A stretch of DNA of 64,000 bases from Yersinia kristensenii (GTDB lineage: Bacteria > Pseudomonadota > Gammaproteobacteria > Enterobacterales > Enterobacteriaceae). The translations under genes were made by a program, and so were the position numbers. Numbering within the stretch: position 1 is the first letter of the stretch; the number at the start of each line of letters is the position of its first letter. Positions 41,915-51,019 of this stretch are shown here, piece by piece. The stretch is taken from contig NZ_UHIY01000001.1 in assembly GCF_900460525.1 (NCBI RefSeq), forward strand, positions 1,240,001-1,304,000. Direction: 5' to 3'. Under the pieces are notes generated by a model. The model saw only the letters and a list, made by a program, of their open reading frames with translations, made no database searches and was not told the origin of the DNA.

Positions 41915-43834
41915 ATGGGTACACAACACAAAGAGCTGGATGTCATATGTATCGGGCGAATTGCCGTCGATTTTTATGGACAACAGATTGGTTCCCGGCT
42001 GGAAGATACCAGTACATTTGCCAAATATTTGGGCGGTTCATCAGGTAATGTTGCCTACGGCACGGCAATCCAAGGCTTGAAGTCAGGTATGCTGGCACGT
42101 GTAGGTGATGAACATATGGGCCGTTTCCTGCGCGAGGAATTACAACGTGTTGGTGCTGATACTCGTTTTCTTATTACTGACAAGCAGCGTCTAACCGCAT
42201 TGGTTATTCTAGGAATTAAAGATCAAGAAACTTTCCCACTGATCTTTTACCGTGAAAACTGTGCGGATATGGCCCTTACGCAAGATGATATAGACGAGTC
42301 TTATATTGCGTCATCACGTGCACTGGCTATCACTGGCACACATCTTTCGCACCCTAATACACGCGCTGCCGTACTGAAAGCATTGGAATATGCGCATAAA
42401 CATGGGCTACGAACTGCTTTGGACATTGATTATCGCCCAGTATTATGGGGTCTAACCTCACTTGGCGATGGTGAAACACGTTTCATTGAGTCGGAAAAAG
42501 TGACTCAGCAATTACAGGAAGTCCTACACCATTTCAATTTAATTGTCGGCACGGAAGAAGAGTTCCATATTGCCGGTGGCAGCACAGATACTCTGATAGC
42601 GCTACAAAATGTCCGTAAAGTCACCCAAGCGACACTAGTCTGTAAGCGCGGAGCACAAGGTTGTTCAGTGTTCGAAGGGGAAATTCCCACCTGTTGGGAA
42701 TGGGTCAAACTCCATTCTGGTGTTCACGTTGAAGTGCTCAATGTATTGGGGGCTGGTGATGCCTTTATGTCTGGCTTGCTGCGCGGTTATCTTAATGATG
42801 AGAGCTGGGAACAAGCTTGCCGTTATGCCAATGCCTGCGGTGCACTGGTTGTTTCCCGTCATGGCTGTGCGCCTGCTATGCCAACCAAAACAGAGTTAGA
42901 TAATTACCTCAGCCGTGAACATTCTATTCTACGCCCAGATCGTGATGCTCATCTTAACCACTTGCACCGGGTGACTAGCCGTAAACAGCAATGGCCGGAA
43001 CTTTGTGTATTTGCTTTTGATCACCGCAAACAACTAGCCGATATGGCTCGCGAGGCGGGGGTGAGTGAAGAGCGGATCCCCAAACTCAAAACATTATTGC
43101 TCCAAGCTGCACAGCAAGCTGCTCAAGAATCTGAGCTAGCACATAAGAGTGGCATTTTGGCAGATACGACTTATGGCCAAGAAGCACTTAACACTATTAC
43201 CGGCCAAGGGTGGTGGATAGGCCGCCCTATTGAGCAACCCAGTTCAAGGCCATTACGCCTTGAACACGGCAATATTGGTTCTCAACTTATTGATTGGCCA
43301 CAGGAACATGTTGTGAAGTGCCTGATTTTTTATCATCCTAAGGACAGCACCGAACTACGCCAGCAACAGGATGAGTTGATTCTGGATGTTTACCGTGGAT
43401 GCTGTAAATCAGGGCATGAATTGCTGTTGGAAGTCATTTTACCTGAAGATAATAAAGACAAAGATGAGCGTTATTACATCGAAACTATGGCACATTTCTA
43501 TGCGCTAGGTATTCAGCCGGATTGGTGGAAACTACCACCACTCAGCGCCGAAAATTGGCAACAAGTAGGTAAATTGATTGAAACTCAAGATCCCTATTGC
43601 CGAGGTGTATTGATTCTTGGGTTAGATTCTTCAGAAGCGATATTAAAAGCGGCTTTTGCCGCAGCGGCTCAAGCGCCTTGGGTTAAAGGTTTTGCTGTCG
43701 GCCGCACCATCTTCGGCCAAGCATCTCGCTATTGGCTACAAGGTGAGCTAAATGATGCAGAGTTGATCGCTCAAGTGAAACAAAATTATCAAACGCTGAT
43801 CGGTTATTGGCGAGACTATCGGCCAGTCGTCTGA
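41915..43834 (+). CDS. iolC: IolC: 5-dehydro-2-deoxygluconokinase fused to a DUF2090 aldolase-type domain
   Basis: 639 residues. Residues about 8-330 are a PfkB/ribokinase kinase: KYLGGSSGNVAYG near the start and the anion-hole/catalytic motif NVLGAGDAFMSGLLRG. Residues about 335-635 form a DUF2090 domain with aldolase-like segments (VFAFDHRKQLADMA, GILADTTYG, LILGLDSSE, KGFAVGRTIFG). The fusion probably phosphorylates 5-dehydro-2-deoxygluconate and then cleaves it to DHAP and malonate semialdehyde, replacing a separate IolJ. ATG at 41915 lies seven bases after AGGA; an ATG six bases earlier is too close. Confidence 0.93.
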   Translation: MGTQHKELDVICIGRIAVDFYGQQIGSRLEDTSTFAKYLGGSSGNVAYGTAIQGLKSGMLARVGDEHMGRFLREELQRVGADTRFLITDKQRLTALVILGIKDQETFPLIFYRENCADMALTQDDIDESYIASSRALAITGTHLSHPNTRAAVLKALEYAHKHGLRTALDIDYRPVLWGLTSLGDGETRFIESEKVTQQLQEVLHHFNLIVGTEEEFHIAGGSTDTLIALQNVRKVTQATLVCKRGAQGCSVFEGEIPTCWEWVKLHSGVHVEVLNVLGAGDAFMSGLLRGYLNDESWEQACRYANACGALVVSRHGCAPAMPTKTELDNYLSREHSILRPDRDAHLNHLHRVTSRKQQWPELCVFAFDHRKQLADMAREAGVSEERIPKLKTLLLQAAQQAAQESELAHKSGILADTTYGQEALNTITGQGWWIGRPIEQPSSRPLRLEHGNIGSQLIDWPQEHVVKCLIFYHPKDSTELRQQQDELILDVYRGCCKSGHELLLEVILPEDNKDKDERYYIETMAHFYALGIQPDWWKLPPLSAENWQQVGKLIETQDPYCRGVLILGLDSSEAILKAAFAAAAQAPWVKGFAVGRTIFGQASRYWLQGELNDAELIAQVKQNYQTLIGYWRDYRPVV

Positions 43835-43851
43835 ATTTAATACAGCTTTAC

Positions 43852-43881
43852 TGGCGCTAACGTGGAAAAACGTTAGCGCCA
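43852..43881. terminator. Perfect 12-bp stem-loop between iolC and iolR
   Basis: TGGCGCTAACGT / ACGTTAGCGCCA with a 6-base loop, 17 bp after the iolC stop. The T-run is absent (TTGTGCTG follows), so termination strength is uncertain; mRNA 3'-end stabilisation is an alternative. Confidence 0.6.
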
Positions 43882-44119
43882 TTGTGCTGCCATCTGCATG
43901 ATTTAATCCTTATTAGCCTGAAAAAATCCTGATTTTTGTCAAACTTAATCAAGTAATATCTTTTGCTTATAGCCGTTTCATTTATTATGGCTTCGTGAAC
44001 AATTTTAATTCGCGATGAAATAAAAGTAAATGCGGATATCAGCAAATGAAATTTTCCAACCATCTGTTAGAATGCCTGACAGATAATCCCTGAATTTTCC
44101 TCTGCCGTGGGCCGAATGG

Positions 44120-44953
44120 ATGAATAACCCTACTCAACTATCATTGTTACAAGACCAGATTCGTCATCGTTATGAGACGTTAAGCAAACGCTTAAAACAA
44201 GTTGCCCGTTATATCTTGGATAACAGTAACAGCATTGCATTTGATACAGTTGCTTCCATTGCGGCCCAAGCTAGTGTGCCACCATCAACATTAATTCGGT
44301 TTGCAAATGCCTTTGGTTTCAGTGGGTTTAATGAAATGAAACAGGTATTCCGTCAACATCTGATGGAAGAAACTGTTAACTATACCGAGCGCGCCCGGTT
44401 ATTTCGTCAAACCTCAACTGATGGCAATACAGCACCAGAAAAGCCAGCTGAAATACTGAATGTATTTACGATGGTCAATGCACAAGCCCTACAACAACTT
44501 GCAGTGCAAACCAGCGCAGAACAGTTGGATAAAGCTGTTGAACTATTGAACAACGCTGAAAATATCTATGTAATTGGTTTGCGGCGCTCTTTCAGCGTTG
44601 CTTCATACCTGACCTATGCATTACGTCATTTGGAACGCCGCGCTTTTCTGATTGATGGGCTAGGGGGTATGTTCGCTGAACAACTGAGTATGGTAAAACC
44701 CAAAGATGTCGTTATTGCCATTAGCTATTCACCCTATGCACAAGAAGCATTAGAACTGGTGGAATTGGGTGCGAAAAGTGGTGCTCAACAGATTGCTATT
44801 ACCGATAGCCAAGTCAGCCCATTAGCGGCGTTCAGTGATGTGTGTTTTGTGGTGCGAGAAGCACAAGTTGATGGATTCCGCTCACAAGTTGCTTCTATGT
44901 GTCTGGCGCAAACTTTAGCTGTTTCATTAGCACTGAATAACGCAAAAGAATAA
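44120..44953 (+). CDS. iolR: RpiR-family transcriptional regulator IolR
   Basis: 277 residues: N-terminal HTH_6 (about 8-85, with FDTVASIAAQASVPPSTLIRFANAFGFSGF) and a C-terminal SIS sugar-phosphate-binding domain (about 130-265, IYVIGLRRSFSVASYL and DVVIAISYSPYAQEAL). Placed between iolC and iolBA, so an inositol-responsive repressor is the natural inference, as shown for RpiR-type IolR in Salmonella and Sinorhizobium. The probable inducer is a phosphorylated or keto intermediate. Own promoter likely in the 285-bp gap after iolC. Confidence 0.9.
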   Translation: MNNPTQLSLLQDQIRHRYETLSKRLKQVARYILDNSNSIAFDTVASIAAQASVPPSTLIRFANAFGFSGFNEMKQVFRQHLMEETVNYTERARLFRQTSTDGNTAPEKPAEILNVFTMVNAQALQQLAVQTSAEQLDKAVELLNNAENIYVIGLRRSFSVASYLTYALRHLERRAFLIDGLGGMFAEQLSMVKPKDVVIAISYSPYAQEALELVELGAKSGAQQIAITDSQVSPLAAFSDVCFVVREAQVDGFRSQVASMCLAQTLAVSLALNNAKE

Positions 44954-45062
44954 GCCACAAAGCAATATTATCAATCAGTTATAAGTAAAGTGTAAACGTC
45001 GGCAGTTCAATAAAATGGGTAGAATCCCACCTACCCATCAATTCATTTTTAACCAGAGTGCT

Positions 45063-45887
45063 TTAGTTTTTTCCTGCTGGATATTGATCACTATTGACCC
45101 ACTCATGATCTTTTTCCCAGGTAAATTTCCATAACCTTACTGGCCCAGCCATAACATTCAAATAATAGCTATCGTAACCTGCCAATGTTGCTACGGGGTG
45201 GTAGCCTTTCGGTACTTTCACAACATCCCGGTTATAGACCGGCATACATTCATCCAGTGAACGATCGTCGGTATACACCCGTTGCATGCAAAAACCTTGC
45301 TCTGGACTCAGCCGGTGATAATAAGTTTCCTCCAAATAGGTTTCATCTGTAGCATTTTCCTGATCATGTTTATGGCTTGGGTATGAACTGGTATTCCCTT
45401 CATCGGTATAAACCTCAACCACCAGTAAACTATCAGCGGGTTGATTGTCAGGTAAAATATTATGTACTAACCTCTGGTTACGCCCCTTACCTCGCCGCTC
45501 CACACCCACATCTGCCGGTGTAATCAGCCGGGAAGGTAAATAACCATTACCGGGGGCACGGCAAACAGCCAATTCCAAATCGGTCTCTGCCACAACTTTC
45601 GCATGATCATGATGTGGAACATAAACAGAATAAGGCGGTGTTCGTTCGAATGGATTCATGCGTTTGCCAATGTGCGGATATTCGGCCCGACGTGTTGATA
45701 CCGAAGCAATGCCCGCAACCAATACCAGGCAAAGTTCATTATCAACACTGTCTAGAACCAACGTCTTTCCAGCCGTCAGGTGATAGACATCAAACCCAAC
45801 AAAACGCCAGCCTGCGTTCTCTGGAGAAATATGCTGAATACGCCCATCCACATCCGGTAGCTGACATTTGGCAAGTAATGACGACAT
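45063..45887 (-). CDS. iolB: 5-deoxy-glucuronate isomerase IolB
   Basis: 274 residues (family about 270), bicupin fold. Converts 5-deoxy-D-glucuronate to 5-dehydro-2-deoxy-D-gluconate. Family blocks: VYVPHHDHAKVVAETDLELAVC, VEVYTDEGNTSSYPSHKHD with metal-ligand histidines, EETYYHRLSPEQGFCMQRVYTDDRSLDE, and PKGYHPVATLAGYDSYYLNVMAGP. GGGAG precedes the ATG. It follows iolA by 55 bp, so the two form a leftward operon. Confidence 0.95.
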   Translation of the reverse strand: MSSLLAKCQLPDVDGRIQHISPENAGWRFVGFDVYHLTAGKTLVLDSVDNELCLVLVAGIASVSTRRAEYPHIGKRMNPFERTPPYSVYVPHHDHAKVVAETDLELAVCRAPGNGYLPSRLITPADVGVERRGKGRNQRLVHNILPDNQPADSLLVVEVYTDEGNTSSYPSHKHDQENATDETYLEETYYHRLSPEQGFCMQRVYTDDRSLDECMPVYNRDVVKVPKGYHPVATLAGYDSYYLNVMAGPVRLWKFTWEKDHEWVNSDQYPAGKN

Positions 45888-45942
45888 GGTGACTCCCCTG
45901 TTAACAACATGAAATTATGCTAACGAACACTCTCAAGCAGCA

Positions 45943-47448
45943 TTAACCCAGTGTTGGCATACTGTATTCTGAGACAGTTTGCTGTCCGGTTGGCCAACGG
46001 GCCGTGGTTGTTTTCATGCGGGTATAAAAACGCACACCATCAGTGCCATGAACATTTAATGCACCGAATACAGAGCGCTTCCAACCACCAAAACTGTGAA
46101 ATGCCATCGGCACAGGAACTGGCACATTAACTCCAACCATCCCAGCCTGGACTTCATGTACAAACTGCCGTGCATAGTGACCGCTGCTGGTAAAAATCGC
46201 ACTCCCATTACCAAATTCATGGCTATTTACCGTATTAATTGCGGTTTGGTAATCAGGAACTCTGACAATCCCCAACACTGGGCCAAAAATTTCTTCCCGA
46301 TAAATCTTCATATCCGGAGTGACATGATCAAACAGCGTACCGCCAACATAATATCCTTGCTCATAGCCAGCGACATTATAATTGCGACCATCTGTGACTA
46401 ATGTCGCGCCTTCTTTAATACCTTGATCAATATAACCAATAACTTTTTTCTGATGGGCTGCTGAAATTAACGGCCCCATTTCATTTTCTTCCCCGCCTTG
46501 CTGTATACCTGGGCCGACACGCAAGCGAGTAATGAGTGGTTTTAACTTTTCAATTAGCTTATCTGCCGTACTATCACCGACAACAACAGCAATAGGCAAT
46601 GCCATACAACGTTCACCGGCAGACCCAAACGCACCGCCCATCAATGCATTAACTGTCGCATCCAAATCAGCATCGGGCATGATAATCGCTTGATTTTTTG
46701 CAGCACCGAAAGCCTGTACGCGCTTACCGTGTGCACTGGCAGTGGTGTAAATATGTTCAGCAACAGTAGAGGAACCTACAAAGCTTACGGCTTGAATTCG
46801 TGGGTCTGTACAGAGTTGTGCAGCACTTTCATTTGAACAGTGAATAACATTGAATACGCCATCAGGTAAGCCCGCCTCTGTCAGCAATTCAGCTAAACGA
46901 ACCGATGCAGAAGGATCCAACGCGGGCGGTTTCAGAATAAAGGTATTACCGCACGTCAATGCAATGGGGAACATCCACATTGGAACCATCGCAGGAAAAT
47001 TAAACGGGGTTATCCCGGCAACCACACCCAAAGGTTGCATCATCGAGAAACTATCAACGCCGGTACCCACATCTGCAGAATATTCGCCTTTCAATAAGTG
47101 AGGGATACCACAAGCGAACTCGACTACCTCCAGACCGCGAGTGATTTCGCCCAAAGCATCTGAATAGACCTTGCCGTGTTCACGAACAATCAATTCCGCC
47201 AATTCATCACGGTGTTGTTCAATCAGGGTCTTAAAGTTGAACATAATGCGAGCGCGACGCAGAGGGGGAGTTCGTGACCAATCGACAAAAGCCTGATGAG
47301 CAACTCCGATAGCCTGATGGACGTCTTCAGCTGTACTTTGTGTAACCTGGCTTTCAACTTTGCCGGTGGCTGGATTATGAATATCGGCAATCTGATTGCT
47401 GGAACTCAGAGAATTCTTCCCACCGATAAAGTTACTCACGATTTTCAT
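45943..47448 (-). CDS. iolA: Methylmalonate/malonate-semialdehyde dehydrogenase (acylating) IolA/MmsA
   Basis: 501 residues, typical for CoA-dependent MmsA-type aldehyde dehydrogenases. N-terminal NFIGG start, Rossmann region FVGSSTVAEHIYTTA, the catalytic Cys in GSAGERCMALP, and the C-terminal GWKRSVFGALNVHGTDGVRFYT block. In this cluster it converts malonate semialdehyde to acetyl-CoA and CO2, closing the inositol pathway. First gene of the leftward iolAB unit; its promoter region has an inverted repeat at 47628-47645. Confidence 0.95.
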   Translation of the reverse strand: MKIVSNFIGGKNSLSSSNQIADIHNPATGKVESQVTQSTAEDVHQAIGVAHQAFVDWSRTPPLRRARIMFNFKTLIEQHRDELAELIVREHGKVYSDALGEITRGLEVVEFACGIPHLLKGEYSADVGTGVDSFSMMQPLGVVAGITPFNFPAMVPMWMFPIALTCGNTFILKPPALDPSASVRLAELLTEAGLPDGVFNVIHCSNESAAQLCTDPRIQAVSFVGSSTVAEHIYTTASAHGKRVQAFGAAKNQAIIMPDADLDATVNALMGGAFGSAGERCMALPIAVVVGDSTADKLIEKLKPLITRLRVGPGIQQGGEENEMGPLISAAHQKKVIGYIDQGIKEGATLVTDGRNYNVAGYEQGYYVGGTLFDHVTPDMKIYREEIFGPVLGIVRVPDYQTAINTVNSHEFGNGSAIFTSSGHYARQFVHEVQAGMVGVNVPVPVPMAFHSFGGWKRSVFGALNVHGTDGVRFYTRMKTTTARWPTGQQTVSEYSMPTLG

Positions 47449-48050
47449 GTCTCACCCTCTTCTTAATAGCGGCTATCGCAAGGGTCATGGAAAATGGCTA
47501 TATGCCAGACACCTAACAAACCATGCGCTCAATCAGTAAGGGTTATCTTGGATAAAGCCAATCTAACCCACAAGGCGACCAACCGCCGGAAAGACGAAAA
47601 GCCAGCCGATATGCAGACTCTATGCTATTGAAAAAAAAGTTTCAAATAACTTTCTTTGGAAATTTTATTTTGTGCGATGTATCGCAAGTTCCTGCAAGGA
47701 GCCCGCGTCACTATCAAAATCCTCAGAGCATCTACGCAATACCTCTACCCATTTGTAATATCTCAGATTTCACTCCGATAAAAACTGATAACATAAAAAA
47801 TAGAGATATGAACCTGGCTGTTTTTAGCTTTAAATGATTTTTTTAAGACATTTTCCAGCTTAATATTTGAACTAGATCTAAAAATTAATTTTTCGTAATT
47901 TGATAAAAGTGAAATAAATGTTCTTATTTAGATTAGTATGAGAGTTACTTCAATCTTCATCCGCTGGAGACAAGCTGGCAGTATTCAATGTCGTCATCGG
48001 TTGTATTATCGGCGGTTTGACCGTCGGGTTATCATTGCAGGAGCAAAGCT
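47449..48050. other. iolA-iolI divergent region (602 bp)
   Basis: AT-rich with the promoters for iolA (leftward) and iolI (rightward). The last 110 bp (frame opening after TGA near 47939 and running into iolI) read SAGDKLAVFNVVIGCIIGG.., a hydrophobic stretch that could be the C-terminal relic of a membrane protein, but it has no start codon. No other gene seen. Confidence 0.4.
47628..47645. promoter_or_regulatory. Inverted repeat upstream of iolA (candidate IolR site)
   Basis: TTGAAA-N6-TTTCAA, a perfect inverted repeat 180 bp before the iolA start. Spacing of the half-sites recalls the GGAA-N6-TTCC IolR motif reported in Sinorhizobium, with different outer bases. Confidence 0.4.
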
Positions 48051-48887
48051 ATGCCTATTGCACAAGATCGTTTCTGTATTAATCGCAAAATTGCCCCAAA
48101 CTTAAGTATCGAAAGCTTTTTTTGCCTGGTTAAAAAATGCGGGTTAAATAAGGTTGAATTACGCAATGATATGCTGAGCGGAAAAGTGACGGATGAGTTA
48201 AGTTCGGCACAACTCAATGCCCTGGCCGATGAATATGAAATCGAAATTGTTACTATCAATGCGTTGCAATACTTTAATCTGCCAGAACACCGCCCTGCCC
48301 TACTGAAAGAAACAGAGAACATGCTGAAACAAGCAAAAGCGATTAACTGCCGTGGGGTTATTTTATGCCCAAACTGTAGTGCTAATGACCGCCGTTCAGC
48401 CGAGCAAAAAGAACAAGACACGATTGATGCTCTAGTGTTGTTAGCCCCGCTATTTAAAAAGTATCAGGTAACCGGATTGGTGGAACCTTTAGGTTTTGAA
48501 ATCAGTTCGTTACGTTCTCACCTGCTAACGCAATCTATCATCCACAAGTCAGCCGCGCCCTATAAAATGGTGTTGGATACTTTCCACTATTATCTGAGTG
48601 ATATTGCACAGGCTGAATTCGATGCACATATCGACATCAATACTATCGGCCTAGTACATCTTTCCGGTGTCGAAGAGGCACGGTTAAAGCACACACTGAC
48701 TGATGAGGACCGAATTATGCTGAGTGAACAGGATAAATTAAACAGTAAACAGCAAGTAGATAATCTGGAACGGCTGGGTTATCAGGGGATATATGCTTTT
48801 GAACCATTTTCATCACAATTGAATACCTGGTCAAAGGCTGATATTGAAAGAGAAATTCACCAAAGTATTGTCTATCTACAAAACTAA
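48051..48887 (+). CDS. iolI: Inosose isomerase-like TIM-barrel protein (IolI)
   Basis: 278 residues, as in B. subtilis IolI. Xylose-isomerase-like barrel: KVELRNDM, TINALQYFN, VEPLGFEISSL (metal Glu), VLDTFHYYLSD (Asp, His), GLVHLSGVEE, and the final AFEPFSS Glu. IolI interconverts 2-keto-myo-inositol and 1-keto-D-chiro-inositol, widening the substrate range to chiro-inositol. AGGAG lies eight bases before the ATG. It is transcribed alone at the right end of the cluster. Confidence 0.82.
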   Translation: MPIAQDRFCINRKIAPNLSIESFFCLVKKCGLNKVELRNDMLSGKVTDELSSAQLNALADEYEIEIVTINALQYFNLPEHRPALLKETENMLKQAKAINCRGVILCPNCSANDRRSAEQKEQDTIDALVLLAPLFKKYQVTGLVEPLGFEISSLRSHLLTQSIIHKSAAPYKMVLDTFHYYLSDIAQAEFDAHIDINTIGLVHLSGVEEARLKHTLTDEDRIMLSEQDKLNSKQQVDNLERLGYQGIYAFEPFSSQLNTWSKADIEREIHQSIVYLQN

Positions 48888-48904
48888 TACGCAGAACCGA
48901 TATT

Positions 48905-48946
48905 GGTGACGGTGACGGTGACGGTGACGGTGACGGTGACGGTGAC
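48905..48946. repeat. Hexanucleotide tandem repeat (GGTGAC)x7
   Basis: Seven perfect contiguous GGTGAC units, 42 bp, 18 bp after the iolI stop. Perfect short tandem repeats of this type vary by slipped-strand mispairing and are used as VNTR typing loci. Non-coding on the plus strand. Confidence 0.95.
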
Positions 48947-48988
48947 AAATCATAAAACTTAGCTTCTTCTTTATATTAGAATCTAACA

Positions 48989-49032
48989 TATGCCATCGGG
49001 GGCTGGTTTGCCCAGCCATCCCGATAGGCATA
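48989..49032. repeat. 44-bp imperfect palindrome downstream of iolI
   Basis: Nested arms TATGCC/GGCATA, TCGGG/CCCGA and GCTGG/CCAGC around a TTTGC-type loop. T-runs are not on the correct side for a standard terminator in either direction. The remaining sequence to 49400 shows nothing recognisable. Confidence 0.5.
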
Positions 49033-49400
49033 AAAAACCATTCGGTCACACGCCGTAGAAACATATCCGATACTGTGCTACCAAGGTGATAGATATCCTG
49101 TTACATCACCCTTGCATTCACCAGCACGCACAGAACTTTATTGGCAATAAGCCTTGCGAGCGAGAATGCCGCATAATATAAGCACCATAAATAGCTCATT
49201 GAGGAGAATAACAAAGGATATAGACCACAAAAATGCCGCCTAACTCAACACTAATTAATGGAGCGTCGCGACGATAGATATAAATTCTCCATTATTTACT
49301 GACTAGCCAAGCTTTAATAAGAGCAGATTTCTGGCTCTTATATACAGCTTGTTTCAATATTTTCTTACAGTGAATTGACACACAAACTTTATTATCAATT

Positions 49401-50186
49401 CTATATGTGAACCAACTTAGCTATTAGTCCAGTTTTTAGACCCGACAATGCTTCATTAAAATCTTTAATTGAAAACTGTTTACTTTCGGTTGCTATACAA
49501 TCAACAACTCCATTACCAAAGGTAACGTAAGGGCGAATTCCTTCTATTACTTTATCCGATGGGTCGAGAAAAATTATATGAGGCTGAGCATTTAAGAAAA
49601 ATTCTTTAAGCCAGGGTAAATGAGTGGAAGATAGAGTTATTACATCAATATTTGGATATATTTCAAGTAGCTTTTCCAAAAACAGAGATACCGATTGTTG
49701 CGTCTTTTCTTTATCATTACGGAAAGAAAAATCCTCAACTAGATTGACTAACTCAGAAGCATTGACGCCATAAACATCACATTCTTCTATAGTATTTTCA
49801 ATTATATACCTTTTAAGTTCAGGACTTTCGACCATACTTCGAACACCCAATATAGCTATTTTCTTAGTTTTAGAGTTTAGGCAGGCATCTTTAACCGGGG
49901 GTAAAATTCCAATAACAGGCAATGAGGCTAATTTAAGTAAATCATCCATAACAACAATACTGGGTGCATTTGATGCTAAAACTACGGCTGAACACCCATA
50001 TTCTGATAGATACTCCGTGGCTTTAGCAATAGATATCAGCAGTTTCTCATGGTCTTTTGCACCATATGGAAAACTTTTTCTGTCCGCTAAATATCCAATA
50101 TCTTGGGATGGATAAGATTTCCGAATTTAATCGACTATTGCATAGCTGCCAATTCCAGCATCAAACACACCTATAGGTTTATTCAC
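49401..50186 (-). pseudogene. Glutamate/aspartate racemase-like gene with an in-frame stop
   Basis: Reading from GTG at 50186 (GAGG eight bases upstream) gives a MurI-like start, NKPIGVFDAGIGSYAIVD, then TAA (50127-50129, codon 20), then in the same frame IRKSYPSQDIGYLADRKSFPYGAKD and on to the stop at 49401, 261 residues in all, about the family length. The intact part from ATG 49949 is 182 residues. The two motifs that normally hold catalytic cysteines read LASNAPS and LSSTHLPW, serine in both places, so the ancestral protein was already not a canonical Cys/Cys racemase. Low GC fits an acquired segment. A sequencing error at the stop, or reinitiation at 49949, remains possible. Confidence 0.75.
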
Positions 50187-50465
50187 TCACATTACCTCAA
50201 TATTTGATCAAAGAAGTGCTATTACTCATTTAAAAATAAGCTAATCAGCATCTGATAATCAATTTCCCTGTTACGTTACCCTCTCTTACATTAAGAAAGC
50301 AATGCAATTCCATGGCCCACTGATGAAAAATTGTAGGCGAGTAAAACAGCATGATTAATAGTCGATTTATCTCTCATGCTGAAAAGAATATTTTTATACC
50401 TCGAGCTTATTTCACGATCAGCTCAGTGATAGTTTTTTTTGTAACGTCACAATATGGGCCGTTAA

Positions 50466-50863
50466 AATGCATTCTCGCTTCGACCAATTCCGGAATTCAT
50501 GGTCTTTTTGGTTCGTTAGATTTCCCCCGGATCCTTTCGTCGTTCGATAGCCGGAGTGTCTTCGCTCCTGACCAGTTAGGCTACGGGGCTTATCGCGAGA
50601 TAGCACCTGACAGTTGGAGTCTTTAAGACCAGGCAGACCATATCGCCACTTTGGTTACGGAAATCATTCACCGAACCGGTTCATGTTATTGGGCACTCCG
50701 TTGGCGGAGCGGTGGCTGTTTTATTTGCCCGGCGCTATCCGGAAATGACCCGCTCTCTCACCAGTGTTGAGGGTAATTTCACATTAAGTGATGCATTTTG
50801 GTCAGATCCTGACTCAAAATCTGACGGACTGATAAGTTCGGTGTTGAGTTATCTACCCCCGTA
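50466..50863 (+). pseudogene. Fragmentary alpha/beta hydrolase
   Basis: The first part contains the oxyanion-type GIHGLFGSLDFP and APDQLGYGAYREI; it meets an in-frame TAA at 50624-50626, continues in the same frame as DQADHIATLVTEIIHRTG, then shifts +1 near 50681 to give HVIGHSVGGAVAVLFARRYPEMTRSL, the nucleophile elbow with Ser in GHSVGG. The frame ends at 50863 (SYLPP), short of a full hydrolase cap and His region. At least one nonsense and one frameshift mutation plus a truncated C-terminus. The 5' boundary is uncertain; 50187-50465 holds nothing else recognisable. Confidence 0.75.
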
Positions 50864-50984
50864 AACTCGGGAGATCCTCACTCAATTAACATGCCCCCAA
50901 AATCTAAAACACCATTTTACAACACTGCTATTCACGAACCTGTAGGAATTAACATCCGCTGGCCCCTGTTATTTGCCGAAAAAA

Positions 50985-51019
50985 CCATACATAATTATAC
51001 GGTGTATAGTTATGTATGG
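50985..51019. promoter_or_regulatory. 35-bp palindromic operator over the start of the reductase gene
   Basis: Arms CCATACATAATTATAC (50985-51000) and GTATAGTTATGTATGG (51004-51019) pair at 15 of 16 positions around GGT. The ATG at 51016 is inside the right arm. A TTGCCG/TATACG promoter (50973-51001) would be covered too. The adjacent TetR-type gene (51564) is the likely ligand. Confidence 0.65.

Noticed and set aside
47622..47837. 71-codon frame upstream of iolI
   Set aside because: No ribosome site, no recognisable domain, and it lies on the iolA promoter region including the inverted repeat.
48905..48946. CRISPR-like array
   Set aside because: Units are contiguous hexamers without spacers and there are no cas genes; it is a simple tandem repeat.
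48989..49032. Rho-independent terminator for iolI
   Set aside because: The stem is strong but the A/T tract is on the wrong side for both strands; kept only as a palindrome.
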